A stretch of 15,468 bases of DNA. It comes from Deltaproteobacteria bacterium. GTDB taxonomy: Bacteria > Desulfobacterota > Syntrophia > Syntrophales > UBA5619. How positions within the stretch are numbered: the first letter of the stretch is position 1; each line of letters starts with the position of its first letter. Below, piece by piece: positions 1-6,445 of the stretch. The notes below the pieces were generated by a model. The model worked only from the letters and a program-made list of their open reading frames with translations, made no database searches and was not told where the DNA came from. The position numbers and the translations under genes are program-made. The stretch spans positions 1 through 15,468 of the forward strand of contig JAPLJW010000102.1 in the NCBI GenBank assembly GCA_026388365.1, given 5' to 3'.

Positions 1-435
1 ATCGCGGAGAGGGTCAAGGCGGCCGGGACGATGAAAGCGGACTGTCTCGTCAGCCTTCATGTCAATGCCGGTTTCGGAAAGAAGGCGACAGGCTACGAGA
101 TCTATTTCCCGGGATTTCGGCAGGCCGCGTCCGAAGGAGGAGATTCCTCGCCCATCCTCAAGGATATGGCCCGCAACAAGTCCCTCAACAATTCGGTAAG
201 GCTTGCGCAGCAGATCCAGTCCGGTCTTGAGACGGTCTTCCCCCGCAAGGGGCGCGGTCTACGCGATGCTCCAAGCCCGCTCCTGGACGGATTGACCATT
301 CCCGGACTTGTCGTTGAGATTGGCTTTGCGACCCACCCGGACGACCGGAAAATACTGACCGCACCCGAAACGCAGAAGGCCATTGCAAACGCCGTGGTCA
401 AGGGCCTGCAAAACTATTTTTCATCGTTGCCTTAA
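1..435 (+). CDS. N-acetylmuramoyl-L-alanine amidase (Amidase_3), 5' truncated by window
   Basis: This is the C-terminal part of a zinc-dependent peptidoglycan amidase, which cuts the bond between N-acetylmuramic acid and the L-alanine of the stem peptide in the cell envelope. The frame is open from base 1, so the ATG at 31 is internal and the true start lies upstream of the window. Visible family motifs are the SLHVNA segment (zinc-ligand His at about residue 20 of the 144 visible) and PGLVVEIGF near residues 101-109, which carries the catalytic Glu (normally VETGF). A conserved-type helical tail follows, ending in a TAA stop. The N-terminal part, including any signal peptide, AMIN domain and the first zinc ligands, is not seen. 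The rph start lies 10 bases downstream, so the two genes are probably cotranscribed. Family assignment is firm; the exact paralogue cannot be told from a fragment. Confidence 0.9.
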   Translation: MAERVKAAGTMKADCLVSLHVNAGFGKKATGYEIYFPGFRQAASEGGDSSPILKDMARNKSLNNSVRLAQQIQSGLETVFPRKGRGLRDAPSPLLDGLTIPGLVVEIGFATHPDDRKILTAPETQKAIANAVVKGLQNYFSSLP

Positions 436-445
436 TAGATTACGC

Positions 446-1171
446 ATGGGAAGACCTGACAACAGGACATGGGATCAGATGCGTGATTTTCGGATCACGC
501 GCCCATACCTTCGTTTCGCAGAAGGTTCCGTTTTGGTTGAGATGGGCCATACAAAGGTGATCTGTGCCGCTACGATTCTGGACACGGTTCCTCCCTTCCT
601 CAAGAACACCGGAAGGGGTTGGCTGACGGCGGAATATGCGATGCTTCCCGCGGCGACGCAGAAAAGATCCAACCGCGAATCGACCAGCGGCCGCATTGGG
701 GGAAGGACACATGAGATACAGCGGCTGATCGGCCGATCACTCCGAGCGGTAACCGACTTGCACGGCTTTGGCGAGCGCACCGTCACGATCGATTGCGATG
801 TCATTCAGGCCGATGGGGGAACGCGCACGGCGGCCATTACGGGGGCGTTTATCGCCTTGGTCGATCTTTTCCGGAAGTTGAAGGAACGGTCGGAGGTCGG
901 TTCGATCCCCGTGAGGGATTATGTTTCGGCGATCAGCGTCGGCATCGTGGACGGGGAGCTGAGGCTCGATCTGGCTTATGAGGAGGATTCGAAGGCGGAA
1001 GTCGATATGAATTTTGTGATGACCGGCAGCGGTCTGTTCATAGAGGTCCAGGGAACCGCGGAGAGTTTGCCTTTTGATCGCGACGGCCTTTCCGCTATGA
1101 CGGACCTTGCCGCCGCCGGGATCGCGGATCTCACCCGGAAGCAGCGGGAGATCCTCGGAGGGTTGAGCTGA
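446..1171 (+). CDS. rph: Ribonuclease PH
   Basis: RNase PH is a phosphate-dependent 3'-5' exoribonuclease that trims tRNA 3' ends and works as a hexameric ring in the cytoplasm. The 241-residue product matches the usual length of about 240. Visible landmarks are [16 protein letters not shown] (86-101) with the conserved Arg87, the phosphate-binding GGTR (124-127), and [16 protein letters not shown] (174-189) with metal-binding Asp181 and Asp187. I chose ATG 446 because it gives the family N-terminus ([10 protein letters not shown], compare RPDGR..DQLR). The open frame extends upstream but would overlap the amidase. No clear Shine-Dalgarno precedes ATG 446, so translation may depend on reinitiation after the amidase stop 10 bases upstream. 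The stop overlaps the next gene by 4 bases. Its presence on the same apparent transcript as tRNA-Pro fits its tRNA-trimming role. Confidence 0.96.
   Translation: MGRPDNRTWDQMRDFRITRPYLRFAEGSVLVEMGHTKVICAATILDTVPPFLKNTGRGWLTAEYAMLPAATQKRSNRESTSGRIGGRTHEIQRLIGRSLRAVTDLHGFGERTVTIDCDVIQADGGTRTAAITGAFIALVDLFRKLKERSEVGSIPVRDYVSAISVGIVDGELRLDLAYEEDSKAEVDMNFVMTGSGLFIEVQGTAESLPFDRDGLSAMTDLAAAGIADLTRKQREILGGLS
1157..1170 (+). promoter_or_regulatory. Shine-Dalgarno and CTG start of the rdgB-like gene
   Basis: GGAGGG at 1157-1162 is followed by a 5-base spacer and CTG at 1168-1170, overlapping the rph TGA. This decides the start of the pyrophosphatase gene because the next in-frame ATG (1225) would remove the substrate-binding SxNxxK motif. 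Start selection by translational coupling to rph is inferred. Confidence 0.7.
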
Positions 1172-1758
1172 AAAAGATCGTCTTAGCCTCCCGAAACAGG
1201 GGCAAAATTTCTGAGATCGGGTCGATGCTTGAAGGCAGCGGGATTCACCTCAGATCCCTGTTGGATTACCCCGACTTTCCAGACATCATGGAGGACGGAA
1301 ACAGTTTCCTGGAAAATGCCCTCAAGAAGGCCAGGGTCGTTTCAGAATGGACCGGCGAGACGGTTCTGGCCGACGATTCGGGATTGGAAGTGGACGCGCT
1401 GGGCGGCGCGCCGGGGATCTACTCGGCCCGGTATGCCGGGGAGGATGGGAACGACGAAAAGAACATCCGGAAACTCCTGGATGAAATGAAGAACGTTGCG
1501 TCCGAAAACAGGGGAGCGACCTTCCGGTGCATTCTTGTCCTCTATTCTGCCGATGGCCGCTACGAGACCTTTGAAGGACACTGGAAGGGGCTGATTGCTG
1601 AAAAGCCTGTCGGCCAGGGCGGATTTGGATATGATCCGGTTTTCTACCTGCCTGAAGAGAGGATGACCGTCGCCCAGCTCTCATCCGAGGTCAAGAACAG
1701 GATCAGCCATCGTGCGCAGGCCATTGCAAAGCTGAAGGAAAGATTCCGAAAAGGATAA
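1168..1758 (+). CDS. rdgB: XTP/dITP pyrophosphatase (HAM1/RdgB family), apparent CTG start
   Basis: This enzyme hydrolyses non-canonical purine triphosphates (dITP, XTP, ITP) to monophosphates and so keeps them out of DNA and RNA. Read from CTG 1168 the product has 196 residues, the family norm. It has the nucleotide-binding ASRNRGK (Ser8, Asn10, Lys13), [16 protein letters not shown] (68-83) with the catalytic Asp69/Asp70 region, GGFGYDPVF (151-159) and NRISHRAQA (177-185). The first ATG in frame (1225) would delete the SxNxxK motif, so it cannot be the true start. No ATG, GTG or TTG is available in frame nearer the expected N-terminus. A strong Shine-Dalgarno, GGAGGG (1157-1162), sits 5 bases before CTG 1168, which overlaps the rph stop as CTGA. 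The assignment is secure; the CTG start is inferred. tRNA-Pro begins 12 bases after the stop. Confidence 0.93.
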   Translation: MKKIVLASRNRGKISEIGSMLEGSGIHLRSLLDYPDFPDIMEDGNSFLENALKKARVVSEWTGETVLADDSGLEVDALGGAPGIYSARYAGEDGNDEKNIRKLLDEMKNVASENRGATFRCILVLYSADGRYETFEGHWKGLIAEKPVGQGGFGYDPVFYLPEERMTVAQLSSEVKNRISHRAQAIAKLKERFRKG

Positions 1759-1770
1759 AAGGACAAAAAC

Positions 1771-1847
1771 CGGGGCGTAGCGCAGCCCGGTAGCGCGCTT
1801 GCTTTGGGAGCAAGATGTCGAGTGTTCAAATCACTCCGCCCCGACCA
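1771..1847 (+). tRNA. tRNA-Pro (anticodon TGG)
   Basis: A complete 77-base cloverleaf can be folded by eye. The acceptor stem is CGGGGCG (1771-1777) with CGCCCCG (1837-1843). The anticodon stem CTTGC/GCAAG (1798-1802, 1810-1814) encloses the loop TTTGGGA with anticodon TGG at 1805-1807. The T stem is GAGTG/CACTC around TTCAAAT. The discriminator base is A and the CCA end is encoded (1845-1847). It lies only 12 bases after the pyrophosphatase stop, so it is probably released by processing from an rph-rdgB-tRNA transcript. Confidence 0.97.
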
Positions 1848-1903
1848 TCGTATTTTAACCGGTTGGCCGTTCCGGCAGGAGCAGCATTCCGTAATTACTG
1901 AAA

Positions 1904-3259
1904 TTACTGAAAAGGCTTCAAGACATCGTTCAGGACAGATTCCATCTCTCTCCGGATCGCCTCCAGCCGTTCCTGTGTTGCCGCCTCGAAACGCAGGACG
2001 AGGACAGGCTGTGTGTTGGACGCCCGAATCAGACCCCAGCCATCTGCGAACGGGACCCTCACGCCATCGATCGCGATGATCTCATGGGTTTTACGGTAGT
2101 GTTCCCGGACGGACGCCACCACGCCGAATTTGATCCGGTCGGGGCAATCGACGCGGATCTCAGGGGTGGTAAAGGTCCGGGGGACATCAAAGAGGAGATC
2201 GCTCAGCCTCTTCCCGGTTTCGGAGAGAATCTCCAGAAGACGGACGGAGGCATATATCGCATCGTCAAATCCGAAATAACGGTCCGCGAAGAAAATGTGT
2301 CCGCTCATCTCCCCGGCCAGGAGGGCTTTTTCCTCTTTCATCTTTCCCTTGATCAGAGAATGCCCGGCCTTCCACATGATGGCCCGCCCGCCGTTTCGGG
2401 TGATATCGTCAAAGAGTTTCTGCGAACATTTGACCTCCCCAATGATGGCCGCGCCGGGATTTGTCTTCAGGATGAAGCGGGAGAAGAGCAGCAGCAGTTC
2501 ATCGCCCCAGAGAACGTCACCGCGATCGGTGATCACGCCGATCCGGTCGGCGTCCCCGTCGTAGGCGATACCGGCTTCGGCCTTTTCTTCCAGGACCCGG
2601 CGGGTCAATTCCCGCAGGTTTTCAGGGAGGGTGGGGTCGGGAAAGTGGTTGGGGAAGCGGCCGTCCGGATCGCAGTAGATGTCGGTAACGCGGCAGCCGT
2701 ATCGCTTCAGCAGGGGAAGGGCGAAGAATCCGCCTACGCCGTTGCCGCCGTCAACAACGATTCGGTGACCCGGCATCACCTTCACATGCGCAAAGAGATG
2801 CTCCCGATAGATTTCGGCGATTTCCTGGCGGGAGGTTCTCCCCGTGCCGTCGATATAGGCCTCGCATTCGATGATCTTCCGGAGTTCTTGTATCTGCTCC
2901 CCGTAGATCGTGTCCGGGCCGATACAGACCTTGAAGCCATTGAAATCCGGCGGGTTGTGGCTCCCCGTGACCATCACGCCGCCATCCATGCGGTAATGGC
3001 GGATCGCGAAATAGAGCATGGGGGTGGCGCAGAGGCCGATATCGGTCACATCGATGCCCGCAGACCGGATTCCCCGGCCGGCGGCATCCTGGTAAAGATC
3101 CGAACTGAGTCGGCAATCCCGGCCCAGCGCCATGGTCCGTACGCCGTGACGGACGGCATAAGCGCCGATCGCCCTTCCCAGAAGGTAGGCGAAATCCGGG
3201 GTCAGATCCTTATCGACAACACCCCTGACGTCATACTCGCGGAACACCTCGGGATTCAT
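1904..3259 (-). CDS. Phosphomannomutase/phosphoglucomutase
   Basis: This alpha-D-phosphohexomutase interconverts hexose 1- and 6-phosphates, feeding nucleotide-sugar and envelope polysaccharide synthesis. From ATG 3259 it has 451 residues, the usual length. All four family motifs are intact: catalytic TGSHNP (98-103, phosphoserine Ser100), metal-binding DGDADR (234-239), sugar-binding GEMSGH (316-321) and phosphate-binding RASNTQP (412-418). I prefer ATG 3259 over GTG 3265 because it gives the common N-terminus [10 protein letters not shown] and has AAGGTGAG just upstream. It is the last gene of the four-gene minus-strand operon, 7 bases after the DRTGG protein gene. It is the one member with no obvious link to acyl-CoA chemistry and may simply ride on the operon, perhaps linking gluconeogenic flux from acetyl-CoA to envelope sugars. 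AlgC/ManB-type dual specificity is typical of the family; the true substrate cannot be read from sequence. Confidence 0.93.
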   Translation of the reverse strand: MNPEVFREYDVRGVVDKDLTPDFAYLLGRAIGAYAVRHGVRTMALGRDCRLSSDLYQDAAGRGIRSAGIDVTDIGLCATPMLYFAIRHYRMDGGVMVTGSHNPPDFNGFKVCIGPDTIYGEQIQELRKIIECEAYIDGTGRTSRQEIAEIYREHLFAHVKVMPGHRIVVDGGNGVGGFFALPLLKRYGCRVTDIYCDPDGRFPNHFPDPTLPENLRELTRRVLEEKAEAGIAYDGDADRIGVITDRGDVLWGDELLLLFSRFILKTNPGAAIIGEVKCSQKLFDDITRNGGRAIMWKAGHSLIKGKMKEEKALLAGEMSGHIFFADRYFGFDDAIYASVRLLEILSETGKRLSDLLFDVPRTFTTPEIRVDCPDRIKFGVVASVREHYRKTHEIIAIDGVRVPFADGWGLIRASNTQPVLVLRFEAATQERLEAIRREMESVLNDVLKPFQ

Positions 3260-3266
3260 GCTCACC

Positions 3267-4307
3267 TTAAGGTTGCATCAGGGCCTGAAGATTGACATGG
3301 GTGCGGACCATCTGTTCGATCAGGGCGATCTTGCCGAGGTCATCCTTGGTCGGAAGGGATTCCATCCCTTCGATCTGTTTTGCAATCTCATGGGTATCCG
3401 CCGATACAAGCAGGAGCGGGATCTCCTCCTTCGCGGCCTTCGAGATGAGATTGGACGGGGGGATGATATTGTTGGTCAGGATGATTGCGGCGGCCTTGTT
3501 TTCCAGGGCGGCGATGATCATATCGCTCCGGTCACCGCTCGTGACGACCACATTGCTTTCCTCCTGAAAGAGGGGGTTTTTCGGCGCGGCACAAGCGGAC
3601 ATCGAACCGATGAAGATGTTCTTCACGGTCCGGTTCAGGTTTTCTTCCCCGGTGATGATTTTCGCGAACAGGCGATCCGCCAGATAACTGACGGAGAAGT
3701 AAGGAAGTTCTTTGTAATAGGGGATCACGCCCAGGACTTCGACGCCGTGCTGTTGGATCTTCGACAGGCGTGTATCGCAGAAATCGGCGACATTGGCCAC
3801 CTTGTTGATGATGATTCCCTTGCAGCGAACATTTCCCATCTGGATGTATTTTTTAAGAAAGATCACGTCATCGAGGATGGTATCCTCGTCGCCGCTCGCG
3901 ACCACGATCAGTTGGGCGTTGAGATCGCGGGCGATGGTCAGGGCGTCCAGGTGGACCGAAACGCCGTAGGTGATGTCCTTTCCACACTCCGCGAAGAAGA
4001 TCTCTTTGCCTTCGCCGACGCTGACCAGGAGTTCGCGAAGCCTTTCACGCGTGGTTTCTTCATCCAGCATGTAGAGAAGCTTGGAGTGGTGAAAGCCGAT
4101 GCTCATGTTTTCAGGATTTTCTTCCAAGCCAAAGATGTTCGAAATCAGGGCGGCGTCATAGTCCCAGAGTCTCTTTTTGCGATATAGGAATCGTTCTCCC
4201 AAAGGTTTGATATAACCGATCTTCCGGTTCAGGGCCTTTGTGATGCCGATGATGACGCTCGTTTTGCCTGCACCCTGACGCAGGGATGTAACCACAAATT
4301 TATCCAT
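3267..4307 (-). CDS. BioD-like P-loop / DRTGG-domain protein (Pta N-terminal-like, no Pta catalytic domain)
   Basis: The 346-residue cytoplasmic protein begins with a dethiobiotin-synthetase-like (AAA_26) nucleotide-binding domain. Its P-loop is SLRQGAGKTS (8-17), with Lys15 and Thr16, and the domain runs to about residue 220. A DRTGG-type domain follows at about 225-340. This order matches the regulatory N-terminal part of long phosphotransacetylases (E. coli Pta), but the catalytic phosphate acetyltransferase domain is absent. The signature is partly degenerate: GDR is present (258-260), but the usual LTGG is LTNN (277-280). The start ATG follows AGAGAGGTT, and the gene begins 14 bases after the ACD stop, so the two are cotranscribed. 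I infer a regulatory or sensor role in acetyl-CoA/acetate metabolism from the neighbours. True dethiobiotin synthetase is unlikely: the length, the DRTGG domain and the lack of biotin genes all argue against it. Confidence 0.8.
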   Translation of the reverse strand: MDKFVVTSLRQGAGKTSVIIGITKALNRKIGYIKPLGERFLYRKKRLWDYDAALISNIFGLEENPENMSIGFHHSKLLYMLDEETTRERLRELLVSVGEGKEIFFAECGKDITYGVSVHLDALTIARDLNAQLIVVASGDEDTILDDVIFLKKYIQMGNVRCKGIIINKVANVADFCDTRLSKIQQHGVEVLGVIPYYKELPYFSVSYLADRLFAKIITGEENLNRTVKNIFIGSMSACAAPKNPLFQEESNVVVTSGDRSDMIIAALENKAAAIILTNNIIPPSNLISKAAKEEIPLLLVSADTHEIAKQIEGMESLPTKDDLGKIALIEQMVRTHVNLQALMQP

Positions 4308-4321
4308 CGCACTAACCTCTC

Positions 4322-6439
4322 TTATCTCTTTTGCAGAATAATTCTGACATCGACCGCCTTCACGCCCAACTTTTGCTCATAAACCACAAGCGGATTGATT
4401 TCAATGTCTGAAATGGACTGACACCGCCGGATGATGGTTGCCAATTTCGCGATGGAATCCACCACGGCATCCAGGTCCCTCATCTTTTCTCCGCGAACCC
4501 CAAGCAGAAGCGGGTAGCTATGGATTTGCTTGATCATGCCATGAATTTCACGACGATCCAGCGGAACGGATCGGAAGGAGACATCCCTCATCACTTCGAC
4601 GTATGTGCCGCCGAGGCCGACCATCACAAGCGGACCGAAGGAAGGGTCGATGCGGGCGCCGATGATGAGTTCGATGTCGGGCCGGACCATCTCCGAAACG
4701 GAGACCCCCTCCAGAACGGCGCGGGGCGCCGCCGTTCGACAGTTCCGGAGGATCGCTCCATAGGCGTCGATGACCTCCCCGTCGCTCTCGAGATTCAGGG
4801 CCACACCCCCGACGTCAAATTTATGGAGAATGTCCCGGGAGATGATCTTCATTGCGACCGGGTATCCCAAATCCCTGGCGGCACGGATGGCGCTTTCGAT
4901 GGACGTGGCATGGACGCTCTTCGGCGTCGCGATCCCAACCAGATTCATAAAGCCCTGCGCTTCGGATGGAAGCAGAAAATGGCGGCCGTCCGCCCGGGCG
5001 CCGGCTATGATCGATTCGATCAGAGACAGATCGATGTCCGTCTCAAACGGATCCTCGGGGGGATCGTTGAGATAACGCTTGTACCGGTACATCGCGCCCA
5101 GCGTGGAGACGGCCTCATAAACGTCGTCGGTAACCGGGATCCCCCGTTTCCTGGCCGAAGATTCGTAGCCCGACGTTCCGGGTCCGCCGAATAACGAAAA
5201 GATGATCGTTTTCCCTTTTTTACGGTATTTCAGAAAGTTTTTTTCCACCGCCGCTTCGAGGTCGGAGGCCTTGACGAGTGCGGTTTCACAGTAAACCCCG
5301 ATGACGGTATCGATGCTTTCGTCGTTCAGGGCGGCGTCAAAGACCCTCGTATAATCCTCGGAGGCGGCCTGTCCCGTAATATCAATGGGATTCTTGGTTG
5401 AGCCGATCTCCGGGGTCACGGGGGCGAAGATTTTCTTCAGGGAATTTTGATCATCGTAGAGCCGGACGTCATATTTTTCGCAGGCATCCGTAGCCATGAC
5501 GCCGGCCCCGCCGCCGTTGGTGATGATCACCGTTCTCTCCCCGGCGGGAAGGGGATTGTCGGCGATGAATTTACACCAGTTGAAGGCCTCTTTCGTGCTC
5601 TCCGCCCGGAGCACGCCGCACTGTTTTACGATGTCGTCAAACACCTCATCCGAGCCGGCCAAGGCGCCCGTGTGGGAGGCCGCCGCCATGGCGCCCCGTT
5701 TGGATCGTCCGGATTTGATGACCACCACCGGTTTCATCCGGCTTCCCTGTTTGATTACCCGGACAAACTTTTCACCATCCCTGATTCCTTCGATGTACAT
5801 CAGGATCATCCGTGTTTCTTCGTGCTGGAAGAGATACGGAAGGAGGTCTCCCTCATCGATGTCCGCCTTGTTGCCGACGGAAACAACGGCGGAGAGACCG
5901 ATATTTTCGACGGTTGCCTGTCCGATCATGGTAAGGCCCAGGGCCCCGCTTTGCGTGATCATCGCGAGGTGGCCGGAAGGGATGTTCCCGGAGACAAAGG
6001 TGGCGTTCAGATGCGAGGAGGAAGAATAGAGGCCGAAAACGTTGGGACCCAGGATCCTCATTCCCCGATCTTGCGCATAGTCGGCGATCTTCCGCTCCTC
6101 TTGGATATTGCCGACTTCAGAAAAACCGGCCGTGATGATGATGCCGTACCGGACTCCCCGATCGGCGCATTGTGCGACGGCGTCATAGACGAATCGCGAC
6201 GGGATGGTGATGCAGGCCACATCGACCGGCTCTTCAATTTCGGCAATGCTGCGGTAAGCGCGAAGCCCTTCGACCTCGCCCCCGGCGGGATTGACCGGAA
6301 AGACTTTCCCCGGGTACCCTCCGGACAGAATATTCCGCAGAACGGCGGAGCCGATTTTACCCTGATCCCTGGAAGCGCCGATGACGGCTGTGGAACGGGG
6401 TTCAAAGAAAAAGCGCATGGAATCATGCTCTACAGACAT
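4322..6439 (-). CDS. ADP-forming acyl-CoA (acetyl-CoA) synthetase, fused alpha-beta
   Basis: Members of this family convert acyl-CoA + ADP + Pi reversibly to acid + CoA + ATP, conserving energy by substrate-level phosphorylation in anaerobes. The 705 residues run as follows: CoA-binding Rossmann domain (about 10-135, with TAVIGASRDQGKIG), succinyl-CoA-ligase-like domains with the phosphohistidine loop ASHTGALAG (His256), a linker, and a C-terminal ATP-grasp beta domain (about 485-705) ending with EINPLVVYE (680-688) for metal binding. Alpha and beta are fused, and there is no GNAT domain, unlike Pat/YfiQ proteins. Two deviations stand out: HKFDVGG (539-545) where HK(S/T)DxGG is usual, and GPNVFGL where GPNCLG is usual. 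The gene starts 6 bases after the CoA-transferase stop with GGGGAT upstream; ATG 6418 is an alternative. Acetate, propionate or a longer or aromatic acid are all possible substrates. Confidence 0.92.
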   Translation of the reverse strand: MSVEHDSMRFFFEPRSTAVIGASRDQGKIGSAVLRNILSGGYPGKVFPVNPAGGEVEGLRAYRSIAEIEEPVDVACITIPSRFVYDAVAQCADRGVRYGIIITAGFSEVGNIQEERKIADYAQDRGMRILGPNVFGLYSSSSHLNATFVSGNIPSGHLAMITQSGALGLTMIGQATVENIGLSAVVSVGNKADIDEGDLLPYLFQHEETRMILMYIEGIRDGEKFVRVIKQGSRMKPVVVIKSGRSKRGAMAAASHTGALAGSDEVFDDIVKQCGVLRAESTKEAFNWCKFIADNPLPAGERTVIITNGGGAGVMATDACEKYDVRLYDDQNSLKKIFAPVTPEIGSTKNPIDITGQAASEDYTRVFDAALNDESIDTVIGVYCETALVKASDLEAAVEKNFLKYRKKGKTIIFSLFGGPGTSGYESSARKRGIPVTDDVYEAVSTLGAMYRYKRYLNDPPEDPFETDIDLSLIESIIAGARADGRHFLLPSEAQGFMNLVGIATPKSVHATSIESAIRAARDLGYPVAMKIISRDILHKFDVGGVALNLESDGEVIDAYGAILRNCRTAAPRAVLEGVSVSEMVRPDIELIIGARIDPSFGPLVMVGLGGTYVEVMRDVSFRSVPLDRREIHGMIKQIHSYPLLLGVRGEKMRDLDAVVDSIAKLATIIRRCQSISDIEINPLVVYEQKLGVKAVDVRIILQKR

Positions 6440-6445
6440 GCGTGT

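Noticed and set aside
1771..1903. tRNA-Pro as an attachment site for an integrated island
   Set aside because: No integrase, no repeat of the tRNA 3' end elsewhere in the window, and the flanking genes look like ordinary chromosomal genes.
1848..1903. Short palindromic words (AACCGGTT, GCCG-GAA-CGGC) as a terminator between tRNA-Pro and the mutase gene
   Set aside because: The stems are 4 bp and no T-run follows on either strand.
2084..4187. Two long plus-strand frames (2084-3295 and 3258-4187) opposite the mutase and DRTGG genes
   Set aside because: They are antisense shadows of genes with full sets of family motifs, and their predicted products are low-complexity and match nothing I recognise.
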